Assembly (NCBI GenBank): GCA_041917755.1
Contig: JAYRWY010000017.1
Span: forward strand, 1-64,000
DNA: 64,000 bases
Direction: 5' to 3'
From: RGZA01 sp041917755
GTDB taxonomy: Bacteria; Pseudomonadota; Alphaproteobacteria; UBA9219; RGZA01
The notes beneath the pieces are model-generated. The model worked only from the letters and a program-made list of their open reading frames with translations, was not told where the DNA came from and searched no databases. The position numbers and the translations under genes were made by a program. Positions within the stretch are counted from its first letter, which is position 1; each line of letters begins with the position of its first letter. Shown here piece after piece: positions 25,613-34,358 of the stretch.

Positions 25613-26134
25613 ATGGCGAAGAAAAATATTGCGCGGATGCTGCGTGTCAATCAGGCCGGTGAATATGGCGCGAAACGCATTTATGCGGGGCAATTGGCGG
25701 TATTGAAGCGCAAGGGCGCATCCCCTGAAACCCTCGCGCAAATCGAACATATGGCGGCGCAGGAACAAACACATCTGGATGCATTTAATGCGATGGTGGC
25801 TGCGCGGCAAATCCGCCCCACCGCCTTGCAACCCATTTGGCATGTGGCGGGGTTTGCGCTTGGCGCGGTGACCGCCATGATGGGCGAAAAAGCTGCCATG
25901 GCGTGCACGGTGGCGGTTGAAGAAGTGATTGATGAACATTACGCGCAGCAAAGCCAAGCGTTGAACGACAATCCTGAACTTAAAAAAGTCGTGGATCAGT
26001 TCAGAGATGAAGAAAACGAACATCGAATGACCGCTCTGGAAGCAGGCGCGGAGCAAGCAGCGGGATATCCGGTGATGCGTAAGCTTATCCGCGCGGGTTC
26101 AAAAACCGCGATTTGGCTGGCCGAACGCGTATAA
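25613..26134 (+). CDS. coq7: 3-demethoxyubiquinol 3-hydroxylase (Coq7)
   Basis: Coq7 is a di-iron monooxygenase that performs the penultimate ring hydroxylation in ubiquinone synthesis. The 173-residue length fits the compact bacterial form. It starts with ARMLRVNQAGEYGAKRIYAGQ, the first iron-ligand helix, and continues with an EQTHLDAF helix, a central EEVIDEHY and a final RDEENEHRMTALE, giving the repeated E...ExxH iron ligands. It lies 14 bp behind dsbB, which uses the quinone it helps to make, and ends next to the convergent exported protein. Confidence 0.95.
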   Translation: MAKKNIARMLRVNQAGEYGAKRIYAGQLAVLKRKGASPETLAQIEHMAAQEQTHLDAFNAMVAARQIRPTALQPIWHVAGFALGAVTAMMGEKAAMACTVAVEEVIDEHYAQQSQALNDNPELKKVVDQFRDEENEHRMTALEAGAEQAAGYPVMRKLIRAGSKTAIWLAERV

Positions 26135-26596
26135 TTATTCAGGCGCTTGTTCGCGGTAGGGCTGTTCTTCTGACCGAGTGATTACGCCGTTTTCAAAGAA
26201 ATCGATATGGTATTTGCCGTTTTTCATTCGTTTGATTGAGAATGCGTATTCATCACCCGGAATGAATGACAGGCCGTCGTTGAAATAATAGCCAAGATTG
26301 ATGGCAAGGCTGTTATCTATCTTGCCGATGGTTTGCTGTAAAATCTGGGTGACTGCAAATTCACCGTTGGATAATTCGCAGCTGCGCGTGCGTTTATCTT
26401 TGTTCAACTCCCTATCCAGTACAAGGATATCCGGTGAGGCACGAACTTTTTTCTTATCGCTGATTTTGGCGCTGACATACAAGGTATGTTTTAGAGGATC
26501 GCATTTATACTTCACGACATCCACATAAGTGGCGCACAGGGCTGGTGTTGCCAATAATACAAATGCAATAAGTGCTGCGCAGGATAGCCGCTTCAT
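26135..26596 (-). CDS. Hypothetical exported protein
   Basis: A 153-residue protein of unknown function. The first 21 residues form a signal peptide (MKRLSCAALIAFVLLATPA) with likely cleavage near ALCA. The mature part looks beta-rich, with a Lys/Arg-rich middle (ISDKKKVRAS, ELNKDKRTRSCEL) and two cysteines that may pair. The ATG at 26596 gives the standard signal peptide; the longer frame to 26647 does not. It follows the HNH gene by 23 bp on the same strand, and its stop abuts the coq7 stop. Confidence 0.65.
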   Translation of the reverse strand: MKRLSCAALIAFVLLATPALCATYVDVVKYKCDPLKHTLYVSAKISDKKKVRASPDILVLDRELNKDKRTRSCELSNGEFAVTQILQQTIGKIDNSLAINLGYYFNDGLSFIPGDEYAFSIKRMKNGKYHIDFFENGVITRSEEQPYREQAPE

Positions 26597-26619
26597 GAAA
26601 TATAGCCAGTACAAGGGAA

Positions 26620-27183
26620 TTAAACGGATTCCAGTTCGGAATCCCAATAGAGGAAGTCGCGCCAGGATTGATGCAGGAAGTTGGGCGGGAAGGCACGGCC
26701 ACGTTCCTGCAATTCAAATGATGTCGGTTGATAGGGATAGGTTTTGGGGTGCATACCGCATTCATGCGGGAGTTTTGAGCCTTTGCGCAGATTACATGCC
26801 GAGCACGCGGTGGTCACATTTGACCATACGGTGCGCCCGCCATGGGCGCGCGGCGTGAGGTGGTCAAAGGTCAGTTCAGATGTATTTTTCTTGATGCCGC
26901 AATACTGGCACATGAATTGATCACGCAGGAATACGTTAAAGCGCGTGAATGCCGGATGGCGATTGACCTGCACATAATCTTTGAGCGCAATCACACTTGG
27001 AATTTTGATATCGAGGGATGGGGAATGCGCCACACGGTCATAGGTGGCAACGATGTTTACGCGGTCGGAGAACACAGCCTTGATAGCGTCCTGCCATGAC
27101 CACAGCGATAAGGGATAATAGCTGAGAGGCCGAAAATCGGCGTTGAGAACAAGGGCCGGACAGGTATCAAGCGAGGGTAGCAC
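26620..27183 (-). CDS. HNH endonuclease family protein
   Basis: A 187-residue protein with an HNH nuclease fold. The structural zinc is held by CxxC pairs Cys92/Cys95 (MCQYCG) and Cys127/Cys130 (CSACN). The catalytic core is TFDHLTPRAHGG (Asp107-His108, His114) with Asn122 and Asn131. The N-terminal 70 residues (ALVLNADFRPLSYYPLSLW) are conserved in widespread chromosomal HNH proteins that are not tied to restriction systems. The GTG start at 27183 has GGAGG five bases upstream. Its role is unknown; repair or recombination is possible. A 7-bp hairpin lies upstream at 27214-27231. Confidence 0.88.
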   Translation of the reverse strand: MLPSLDTCPALVLNADFRPLSYYPLSLWSWQDAIKAVFSDRVNIVATYDRVAHSPSLDIKIPSVIALKDYVQVNRHPAFTRFNVFLRDQFMCQYCGIKKNTSELTFDHLTPRAHGGRTVWSNVTTACSACNLRKGSKLPHECGMHPKTYPYQPTSFELQERGRAFPPNFLHQSWRDFLYWDSELESV

Positions 27184-27353
27184 ACAACCTCCTTACACTA
27201 AGGATAGTATGGCGTAACTTGATGAAGTTACCCTTAACCAAAAAGCAAGCATTTCGCAGTTGCGTTAGGTGCATACATCCTTGTTAAACAACGATTCAGG
27301 CCTTAGCAAGGCTGATTTGCGGCTTATTGCGGGGTTTTAACCATAGCCTGCGT

Positions 27354-27995
27354 TTAAGCAAAGATGCGTTGCAAGAAAGCCGCGCCTAATTTTAATCCGA
27401 CATCATCAATGCCATGGCCGAGATGCTCACGCATGTGAAGTTCGGCCGCGATGCCTTCCTTTTGCAAAACCTGTTGCGCCATGCGCGAGGCACCTGCGGG
27501 GACCACTTCATCATTCAGGCCATGCACCAAACAAATAGGCGGCTTGGTTTTGATTTCCTGATGCAAGGTTTCAGCGCCGAATAATGCGCCGGAATAAGCA
27601 AGCACACCTGCCAGTTGTTCGGTTCTGCGCGGGGCAAGATATAAGCTCATCATCGTGCCTTGGGAAAAACCAACCAGCGCAACCTTGGACGCGGGGAGTG
27701 CAAATTCCTTCATCAAGCTATCAATATAGCTATCCAGAATGGGCCGTGTTTTTTCAATGCCCGCTTGCATCACGCCTGGTGTTCGGTCACGCAAACTGAA
27801 CCACTGACGACCAAAAGGTGCCATGTCATAGGCCTCGGCCCCATCGGGGGAGACAAACGCGCAATGGGGTAGAACCGGTTGCCACATGCGACCCAAATCG
27901 ATGAGGTCTTCGCCATTCGCGCCCACCCCATGCAGGAACACCACCAGTTGCTGCGGTTTACCCGCAGGGATAATGCGGTAATCTTTAAGGGTCAT
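27354..27995 (-). CDS. Phospholipase/carboxylesterase family hydrolase
   Basis: A 213-residue alpha/beta hydrolase of the dienelactone/acyl-protein-thioesterase type. The fold begins with LVVFLHGVGANGEDLIDL, which carries the oxyanion region. The nucleophile is Ser111 in GFSQGTMM, the acid is the Asp in LVHGLNDEVVP, and the base is the His in HLGHGIDD. It is cytosolic (no signal peptide) and hydrolyses short acyl esters in characterised relatives; the real substrate is unknown. Its start overlaps the stop of the upstream exported protein by one base (TAATG), so the two are coupled. Confidence 0.88.
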   Translation of the reverse strand: MTLKDYRIIPAGKPQQLVVFLHGVGANGEDLIDLGRMWQPVLPHCAFVSPDGAEAYDMAPFGRQWFSLRDRTPGVMQAGIEKTRPILDSYIDSLMKEFALPASKVALVGFSQGTMMSLYLAPRRTEQLAGVLAYSGALFGAETLHQEIKTKPPICLVHGLNDEVVPAGASRMAQQVLQKEGIAAELHMREHLGHGIDDVGLKLGAAFLQRIFA

Positions 27996-28726
27996 TATTT
28001 TGCTGCAGCTACAGGGGCGAGTGCCGCATAGCTTACGCTGGCATTCATTTCAATTTTTTGGGATGTTTCGACGCTGCCGGATGAGCTAACCACACCATCC
28101 ATTGCAGGCGCTGCTTCGGCCATCATATTTTGTACCATCCCGCGCTTCATCATCATCACTTGGGGTTGCATCATGCCGGGCATGACACCAAAATTGATTT
28201 GTGAAATACGGAATTTACGGTCTGGATAGGCGGCATTAATCGCTTCCAATTCCTTGCTGGCTTGTGCCATCAGGTTTTTGCGCAGCTCCGCGCGAACCGC
28301 TTCAAATTCAGCCAAGCTTGGCGTGAAATCGATACCAGCAACGGATAATTGCATACCGGCTTTGCTGGCAGCTTTTGCTTTTTGATGAATGCCACCTAAA
28401 TCAGCTTCGGGCAAACGTGCTTCGAATACGGCTGACCATGTTTCAAGACCGGTCGGGTCTTGGCCACGTGAAAAGCTGGTAAGGCGCCATTCGGTTTTGG
28501 GTGCAAGATCGGACACCGCCTTGAGCATTGCATCGCGTGTGCCGCTGGCCTTATCACCCACCACGGCGGCGTTCACATTAATCATGATGCGGGCAGCTTT
28601 GGCCTGCACCCATCCTTCGGTCGTCAGGTTCACGCCAATCACATCATCGGGCTTTGGTTCTTCGCCTGCGCTTGCAAAGGTTGGAATGAGCAGCGCGAGT
28701 AACAATAACAAAGCACGAAGGGTCAT
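27995..28726 (-). CDS. Hypothetical exported protein
   Basis: A 243-residue protein with a clean signal peptide (MTLRALLLLLALLIPTFASA). The mature part has TTEGWVQAKAARIMINVNAA near its start and a long helical stretch around residue 150. The organisation (GWVQAKAARIMINV, then a paired-domain look) loosely recalls SIMPL-type periplasmic proteins, but I would not assign it. A Met-rich patch (MPGMMQPQVMMMKRGM) near residue 190 is unusual and might interact with metal or membrane. AAGGAGAAAGCC precedes the ATG. It is translationally coupled to the esterase gene. Confidence 0.6.
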   Translation of the reverse strand: MTLRALLLLLALLIPTFASAGEEPKPDDVIGVNLTTEGWVQAKAARIMINVNAAVVGDKASGTRDAMLKAVSDLAPKTEWRLTSFSRGQDPTGLETWSAVFEARLPEADLGGIHQKAKAASKAGMQLSVAGIDFTPSLAEFEAVRAELRKNLMAQASKELEAINAAYPDRKFRISQINFGVMPGMMQPQVMMMKRGMVQNMMAEAAPAMDGVVSSSGSVETSQKIEMNASVSYAALAPVAAAK

Positions 28727-28754
28727 GGCTTTCTCCTTTTGTTAAAGAAATGGG

Positions 28755-29423
28755 CTAAAAATCGAGGTTGGCGTAATGGGCAGGTGGTGGCAGACCAGGG
28801 ATATGATCCGCAAGAAGTGGGCGGAAAGATGGCCGTGATTTAATGCGGGCATACCACATGCGCACTTCATCATATTTATCCCACATGATGTCGCCCAGAT
28901 AGTCAATGACCGATAACTGCGCGGCGGCGCTTAAATCCGCTAAGGTCATATCATCACCCGCCAGCCAATTATTTTGTTCAGCCAGGTAGTTGATGTACTT
29001 CATGTGTTCATCAAGTGCGGTGTAGCCTTTGCGGATGGTCAATGCATCGGGCGTGCCCATGGACTGTAATCGCTTGAGCGCTTTTTCACCCAGCAATGTC
29101 ATGCCGACATCGGCGTAAAACAGGCGGTCAAAAAAACCGCTTAAACTACGCACCTTGGCTTTTTGTTCCAGCGCATCACCAAGCAAATTCGGACGGTCTT
29201 TGATTTCCTCGATGTATTCGCAAATCGCGTTGGTATCGGATAGGGCAAAGCCATCTTTGATAACCAAGAGCGGCACTTCACCTGTGGGCGATAACGCCAT
29301 AAATTCCGCGCGGCGTTCCCATGGTTTTTCAATGACGGGGGTGAACGCCAAATCCTTTTCAGCCAGCAGCAAGCGTATCTTGCGGCTGAAGGGTGAAAGC
29401 GGATGATGATACAGGGTATACAT
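28755..29423 (-). CDS. Glutathione S-transferase family protein
   Basis: A 222-residue GST-like protein. The thioredoxin-like N-terminal domain starts YTLYHHPLSPFSRKIRLLLAE, with the Ser/Pro active region where glutathione S-transferases activate glutathione. It includes PTGEVPLLV, the conserved cis-Pro, and DTNAICEYIEE. The helical C-terminal domain follows, with NNWLAGDDMTLADLSAAAQL as the usual folding motif. The ATG at 29423 is the natural start. It is divergent from the DUF167 gene across 84 bp. The substrate is unknown. Confidence 0.9.
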   Translation of the reverse strand: MYTLYHHPLSPFSRKIRLLLAEKDLAFTPVIEKPWERRAEFMALSPTGEVPLLVIKDGFALSDTNAICEYIEEIKDRPNLLGDALEQKAKVRSLSGFFDRLFYADVGMTLLGEKALKRLQSMGTPDALTIRKGYTALDEHMKYINYLAEQNNWLAGDDMTLADLSAAAQLSVIDYLGDIMWDKYDEVRMWYARIKSRPSFRPLLADHIPGLPPPAHYANLDF

Positions 29424-29507
29424 AATCTGGCGGGCGTGCAGAATGTGGGAAGTGGTGTTAAGATAACGACCAAGACTATTTATATTCAATTAAAATGCAT
29501 TAGTAAA

Positions 29508-29828
29508 ATGAGCTTGATGAACCGCTTTGCTGATTTGCTACCGCCCGGTGTTTCCAAAGCCGTGATGGATGAACGCGGGGATGGCGTGGTGCTCCGGGTG
29601 TGGGCGCGCCCGGGCGCAAAGCGTGATGCCATTTTGGGCAGCAAGGCAGATGAAAAAGACCAGCATTGGTTACAGCTTAGCATTAAAACCGTGCCCGAGG
29701 ATGGCAAGGCCAATGCAGCTATCATTGCGTTTTTGGCGCAGGTATTGGGTATTAAACGCAGCCAAATCCAGCAGTTACAAGGACAAACCAGCCCCAGAAA
29801 GCTGTTTTTGATTAGTCACCTGTCGTGA
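29508..29828 (+). CDS. DUF167 (YggU) family protein
   Basis: A 106-residue DUF167/YggU-family protein, a small alpha/beta fold of unknown role found across bacteria. Diagnostic segments are VVLRVWARPGAKRDAIL and the later PEDGKANAAIIAFLAQVLGI followed by LQGQTSPRKLFLI. The start may be 29508 or 29517; neither has a strong ribosome binding site. Its last 17 bases overlap the end of the convergent NPD-family gene, one of the larger convergent overlaps in this window. Confidence 0.88.
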   Translation: MSLMNRFADLLPPGVSKAVMDERGDGVVLRVWARPGAKRDAILGSKADEKDQHWLQLSIKTVPEDGKANAAIIAFLAQVLGIKRSQIQQLQGQTSPRKLFLISHLS

Positions 29829-31218
29829 TGCGTTCGACCAATTGCTTCACGGTTGGGATAAAGCCATTGGCATAGAACGGGTCGGTGGCAAAGCGATAGG
29901 CGTTGTGACCCGCAAACATCAGGGATGTTTCCACATCGCCGTCATGGCTGATGTTCTGCAAGGTTTTTTGAATGCAGAAGGAACGTGGGTCTGGCTTGCG
30001 GCCGGTGGTGCCCGCTTCGTTTTGTGACCAGTTGGAGAAATGGCAGGCGGATAGACAGCCCATGCAGGCTACTTGGTCAGCCAGAATTTCACGTTTGCGT
30101 GGTTCATCCACGAAAATCAGGGTGCTGTCGGGTGTGCGCATCGCTTCGGTAAAGCCTTGGCTAATCCAGCCCTGGGCGCGTTCTTTATCATGCGGGGTAA
30201 CAAATACGCCGCGTGCGCGTGGGCCAATCGGTAATTCAGCCGTGTGTTCACCCACCGCTGTAACCGAATAGGCAATCTGGCGTTCGGAGCGTGCGGTCAG
30301 TTCCAAGAGAAACGGATTTTTCACCGCCGAGGAATAGAAGCCGGTTGGCGAGAAATGGTTGAGATAAATATCGCCCTTCTTCAAGGTGAGGAGGCGTTTT
30401 TTCCACGCATCCGAAATAGGGCTTTCTTTGGTCATCAATGGGCGCGTGCCAAATTGGAAACCTATCGGGCCAAGTTCTGGATTACCAATCCAGTCTTTCC
30501 ATTCACGCAAATACCATACGCCCCCTGCCATCACGATCGGCGTGTTATCAAGGCCAATGGTGCGCATTAAATCACGCAAGGCTTTGACGCGCGGGAATGG
30601 CGGTTCGGGCTTCAATGGATCTTCGACGTTGGAGAGACCATTATGGCCACCAGCCAGCCATGGATCTTCATAGACTACAGCGCCGAGCCACTGCGAGAAT
30701 TTGTGATAAGCGCGTTTCCACAAGGCATTAAATGCACGTGCGGATGACACGATAGGATAATAATAGACGCCGTGTTCAGCGCAGATTTCGGCAATCTTAT
30801 AGGGCATGCCCGCGCCGCAGGTTACGCCATGCACCATGCCTTTGGTTTTTTCCAGAATGCCTTTCAAGATGCGTTCGGCCCCGCCCATTTCCCACAAGAT
30901 GTTCATGTGGATGCGGCCATTGCCATTGGACATCTCATAGGCGGTTTTGGCCTGGGTGATGCCGCCTTGGATTGCATAGGCCACTAATTCTTCGTGGCGT
31001 TCCTGGCGGGTGCGGCCCTTATAGATTTGCGGGATGCGGTTACCTTGCGCATCATAGCTATCGGCGTTCACACCGGAAAAAGTGCCGATGCCGCCAGCGG
31101 CTGCCCATGCGCCGGAGCTTTCGCCATTGGAAACCGAAATTCCTTTGCCGCCTTCCACGATAGGAAGAACTTCACGGCCAGACATAAGAATTGGATTAAG
31201 TTTAAATGAACTAGACAT
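29812..31218 (-). CDS. NPD-family flavoprotein with C-terminal cysteine cluster
   Basis: A 468-residue flavoenzyme of the 2-nitropropane dioxygenase/nitronate monooxygenase superfamily. The N-terminal half has the TIM-barrel features ISVSNGESSGAWAAAGGIG, VTCGAGMPYKIAEI and IVMAGGVWYLREW. It is longer than ordinary nitronate monooxygenases (320-380). The C-terminal part carries CMGCLSAC (Cys385, 388, 392) and Cys415, a spacing that recalls the [4Fe-4S] site of dienoyl-CoA-reductase-type flavoenzymes. The metal site is inference. The real reaction is unknown. The start at 31218 gives the expected N-terminus. Confidence 0.85.
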   Translation of the reverse strand: MSSSFKLNPILMSGREVLPIVEGGKGISVSNGESSGAWAAAGGIGTFSGVNADSYDAQGNRIPQIYKGRTRQERHEELVAYAIQGGITQAKTAYEMSNGNGRIHMNILWEMGGAERILKGILEKTKGMVHGVTCGAGMPYKIAEICAEHGVYYYPIVSSARAFNALWKRAYHKFSQWLGAVVYEDPWLAGGHNGLSNVEDPLKPEPPFPRVKALRDLMRTIGLDNTPIVMAGGVWYLREWKDWIGNPELGPIGFQFGTRPLMTKESPISDAWKKRLLTLKKGDIYLNHFSPTGFYSSAVKNPFLLELTARSERQIAYSVTAVGEHTAELPIGPRARGVFVTPHDKERAQGWISQGFTEAMRTPDSTLIFVDEPRKREILADQVACMGCLSACHFSNWSQNEAGTTGRKPDPRSFCIQKTLQNISHDGDVETSLMFAGHNAYRFATDPFYANGFIPTVKQLVERITTGD

Positions 31219-31258
31219 CGACAGGGATTGAACTTTCTATTTTACAGGGAAAACACAA

Positions 31259-31720
31259 CTACCAAATGAACAGGCTGCGCACAATTTGTATTGCGCAGGC
31301 CACAAATAACACCACAATGACGCCCACGCCCATCACAAAGCCGGGCATGCGTTTTTTGGCGTCTTTATAGTAGCCGGTAGCATAGATAATGCGGCTGATG
31401 GGCCAGAACACACCGATAATGGCAGCGATTTCATCACGGGTGGCCAAGGCCGCCATCCATAATAGCGGCAAAAAGATAACCAGATATTCAACCGAATTGG
31501 CGTGAACACGCATGGCGCGCACGAATTCTTCCGGGCCGTGTGTGTTGGGCGCGGGGACTTTATATTTGCTACGTGCGCGACCAACTTGATAGGCGAGTAC
31601 GAAAACCACCAGCAAGGTGAAGAGGGTCACCAGACCCGTCCATGGCCAGCCAAATAAATTCAGCTCCAGTCCTTCGGCAAATCCGGATGGGGGTGGGGAT
31701 ACGGCGATGGGTTCATTCAT
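31259..31720 (-). CDS. MAPEG family membrane protein
   Basis: A 153-residue integral membrane protein with four helices, of the MAPEG family (membrane-associated eicosanoid and glutathione metabolism). The region after the first helix, VRAMRVHANSVEYLVIFLPLL, has the family's conserved Arg/His/Asn-x-x-E core, and ISRIIYATGYYKDAKKRM follows. Bacterial MAPEG proteins often have glutathione-dependent detoxification activity. It lies upstream of the NPD gene on the same strand (40 bp), so both may be co-expressed. No ribosome binding site is obvious. Confidence 0.88.
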   Translation of the reverse strand: MNEPIAVSPPPSGFAEGLELNLFGWPWTGLVTLFTLLVVFVLAYQVGRARSKYKVPAPNTHGPEEFVRAMRVHANSVEYLVIFLPLLWMAALATRDEIAAIIGVFWPISRIIYATGYYKDAKKRMPGFVMGVGVIVVLFVACAIQIVRSLFIW

Positions 31721-31905
31721 GGTTGAAATACTTAAACGATAGAAGGATTGGCGGGATTAAGTTGATGAAATGCAGCATAACAGCAAGCGCCGCGATGAAA
31801 AAGCTTATTTATCGCGTGGATAGAATGCTGAATAACCCACTATTCAATAGCTTAGTTGAAGGGGTATAGTGATACTCCCCGATCGTTACATAAGGATGCC
31901 CGCCC

Positions 31906-32199
31906 ATGCCGCGTTCCCGCCTATCCCCCACAGAAGTCAAAACCGCCATGAAAAAGCTGCCAAAATGGAAGCTGGCTAAAGGTGGCAAGGCAATTGAACG
32001 CAGCTTTCAATTCAAGAATTTCAGTCAGGCCTTTGCGTTTATGACCCGCAGCGCCATGAAAGCAGAAAAGCTGGATCATCACCCCGAATGGGCGAATGTA
32101 TACAATAAAGTAGTGGTGACGTTAAATACGCATGATGCGGGCGGGCTGACGGCGCTGGATTTCGAACTCGCCAAATCCATGGATATTTACGCAAGGTAA
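31906..32199 (+). CDS. 4a-hydroxytetrahydrobiopterin dehydratase family
   Basis: A 97-residue pterin-4a-carbinolamine dehydratase family protein. It recycles the hydroxylated pterin cofactor of aromatic amino acid hydroxylases, and related proteins also serve molybdopterin metabolism. The fold is clear: KLPKWKLAKGGKAIERSFQFKNF, then the active-site HHPEWANVYNKVVVTLNTHD with the two conserved histidines and Pro. No phenylalanine hydroxylase gene is near. The stop is one base from that of the convergent hypothetical gene. Confidence 0.93.
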   Translation: MPRSRLSPTEVKTAMKKLPKWKLAKGGKAIERSFQFKNFSQAFAFMTRSAMKAEKLDHHPEWANVYNKVVVTLNTHDAGGLTALDFELAKSMDIYAR

Positions 32200-32200
32200 A

Positions 32201-32602
32201 TTAATAACTACGCTCAATCATGTGCAGGCTGTCGCGGGCGAAATTATCTTGCGCGCGTTCATAGCTGGCTGCAGCGCTTTGTTGCGGTGAACGAGCCTGA
32301 GCACCTTGATAGCTGAGTTGTTCATGGGCTTTTTGGATAAGCCCGTCGACATTGTGTTTCAGGCCCAATTCTAATAATTGGGCAGAAAAAGATGGCCCGG
32401 GCATGCGTAAGCCATAGGACGCATCCGACTGATAAACGGGAGCAATATAAAGGCCAAGCGGGTCATGGCCTGCATCATCTCGGGATTGAATGTGATAGGG
32501 AGAGGGCGAGCGGCTGAGACGCACCAAACGTTCTGGCGGGCGACCATTCGTTTGGCGCGCCGTATCGCGTGAATGTGTGGTGGGGAATACCGTGATAGCC
32601 AT
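32201..32602 (-). CDS. Hypothetical protein
   Basis: A 133-residue protein I do not recognise. It is rich in Ser, Gln, Arg and Pro in its first half (RQTNGRPPERLVRLSRSPSP) and helical at the end (LLELGLKHNVDGLIQKAHEQL). No signal peptide or membrane segment is evident. The ATG at 32602 is used; the frame opens at a TTG two codons earlier. The ribosome binding site is weak, so expression is uncertain. It is divergent from the exported protein at 32799 across 196 bp. Confidence 0.5.
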   Translation of the reverse strand: MAITVFPTTHSRDTARQTNGRPPERLVRLSRSPSPYHIQSRDDAGHDPLGLYIAPVYQSDASYGLRMPGPSFSAQLLELGLKHNVDGLIQKAHEQLSYQGAQARSPQQSAAASYERAQDNFARDSLHMIERSY

Positions 32603-32798
32603 TAACACAACAACCTGATGCAGATAGATGATTCGCGCTCAAGTATGCGTGGCGCGGACTCCGCCACCAAATCAAAAGCATTTCTGTGGATAACCGAACC
32701 ACGACGATGATTCGTTGCGGATTATCGGAGGGTTACATAGAGTATTGTGGACTGCTATAGCTATCCTTTGCCCTTATTGTTTTCAAAAGTGACTGAAC

Positions 32799-34343
32799 AT
32801 GAAACACACGTCTCTCACACGTCTTGCGCTGTTATGTGCTCTTGGCACGGTAATGGTATTCGGATTGCCCATGACGGGAATGTCGGTGCCTTCCGCAAAG
32901 GCTGCGCCAACGCATGATGTGAACGATGATGTAAATGGCGGCCCTGTGGTCGATGTGGCTGATGAAGCGCCTGCGCCGGTGGTCAAAAAATCCACCAAGA
33001 AAGCTGCTAAATCCACGGCAAAAAAAGCAAAAAGTAAAAAAGCAAAAAGCAGTGCATTGCCACGCAAACAGAATTTTTTAAAAGCGCCTGCCAATGCCAA
33101 GGCATCCAAGCCGGGCGTACCAGGACATGCCCGCCCGATTTTAGGAACGCCTGACCCCAACGTGGATGAACCATCGGAAATGATTACGGCGATTAAAAAT
33201 AATGCGCAGGATAAATTCTGGGCTGGCAAGCGTCCTTATCCCGAACAGCTGCGTGAACGTGCGCAAACCCCGCCAAGCGCACCTGTATTCACCGGTGCGA
33301 TTGCCCAGAAAGAATTGCAAAAGCGCGGTACCGCAGAAGGTATGAAAACCGCAGGCACAGCGCATAGTAATGCGTTAACCAGAGTGAGCTATTCGGAAAT
33401 TTCCGGCGTGACATTTGATGACCAACCGCTGCGCATGAATTCATCTGAAGCGTTTCGCCGCAGTCTGGACACCGTATCATTTGAATTGGGCCGTCCATGC
33501 AAAAACCAGGAATATCTTGGCTGGCCGATGCAGCAATCAGAGCAGGCCCGCGTGGATCGTCTGTTTGAAGAAACCAATGAACGTTTGAAGCTACGTGGTT
33601 ACAATTTGCAACCACGCAAAGCGCGTTCGGTGGGCAGTGATGTTGCGGCGTTCACAGCCGATCGCGGTGATAAGCGCTTGCTCGGAATTTGGTCGGCGGG
33701 TGATGTTGGCCTCTTGTTGCTGATGTGCGATTCAGAAACGCCGCAAGATGCAGCTTATGCCGCCAAGATGAAGCAAAAAACCGATGCAGGATTGCAGAGC
33801 AAGAAATCCAAGGTCACCAAGACCAAGAAAAAAGCCAAGAAAAAATCCGCACCTTCACGCAAGTTGTTCCAGGCAGGCGGTGAGGCACCGGCCGTAGCTG
33901 CGCCAAGCGAAAGCACCGGCAGTGCAACGCAACCCGATGCGCCGAGCAAGCCAGCAGATCCAAACTCTGCGCCGCTGGGCACCACCGCGCCACAAGCGCA
34001 AGGTGCAGATGCCGTGCCGCCGCCGCCCGTGCCAACCACCACCACGCCATTAATCCCGGCTGCGCCTGAAACGGAAGCCAAGCCACAGGTTATTCCAGGT
34101 GCGCCAGCCAAGAATTTGCCAGTGGAGCCCGAAGCATCCAGCGCGCCCGCAGCACCTGCGGCGCCTGCAATCAATCCTAGCTCGGCCTTCATTCCGGCTG
34201 ATGCCCCTACGGCAGCCAAAGAGGCTGTAAAGGATGCGACGAAGGATGCCATCAAAGATGTAGCGCCCAGCATGAAAGCGTTGCCGCCGGAAATGCCGAC
34301 GCCTGGCTCAAATGTGCCGCCTGTGACGGATGTGAAGCCGTAA
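32799..34343 (+). CDS. Exported Lys/Ala/Pro-rich protein
   Basis: A 514-residue protein of unknown function. Residues 1-36 form a signal peptide ending near AKA. A basic patch (KKAAKSTAKKAKSKKAK) follows around residues 65-85. A folded-looking region (about 150-330) has DDQPLRMNSSEAFRRSLDTV, and a second basic patch lies near residue 340. From 360 to the end it is Pro/Ala-rich and disordered, closing with KEAVKDATKDAIKDV. The pattern suggests a periplasmic or surface protein that binds an anionic polymer, such as peptidoglycan, LPS or DNA (inference). It is transcribed alone. Confidence 0.6.
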   Translation: MKHTSLTRLALLCALGTVMVFGLPMTGMSVPSAKAAPTHDVNDDVNGGPVVDVADEAPAPVVKKSTKKAAKSTAKKAKSKKAKSSALPRKQNFLKAPANAKASKPGVPGHARPILGTPDPNVDEPSEMITAIKNNAQDKFWAGKRPYPEQLRERAQTPPSAPVFTGAIAQKELQKRGTAEGMKTAGTAHSNALTRVSYSEISGVTFDDQPLRMNSSEAFRRSLDTVSFELGRPCKNQEYLGWPMQQSEQARVDRLFEETNERLKLRGYNLQPRKARSVGSDVAAFTADRGDKRLLGIWSAGDVGLLLLMCDSETPQDAAYAAKMKQKTDAGLQSKKSKVTKTKKKAKKKSAPSRKLFQAGGEAPAVAAPSESTGSATQPDAPSKPADPNSAPLGTTAPQAQGADAVPPPPVPTTTTPLIPAAPETEAKPQVIPGAPAKNLPVEPEASSAPAAPAAPAINPSSAFIPADAPTAAKEAVKDATKDAIKDVAPSMKALPPEMPTPGSNVPPVTDVKP

Positions 34344-34358
34344 GTTTAGTGGTGGGAA

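Noticed and set aside
33755..34273. A 172-codon reverse frame rich in Gly, Ala and Val
   Set aside because: Antisense to the Pro/Ala-rich tail of the exported protein; low complexity is mirrored.
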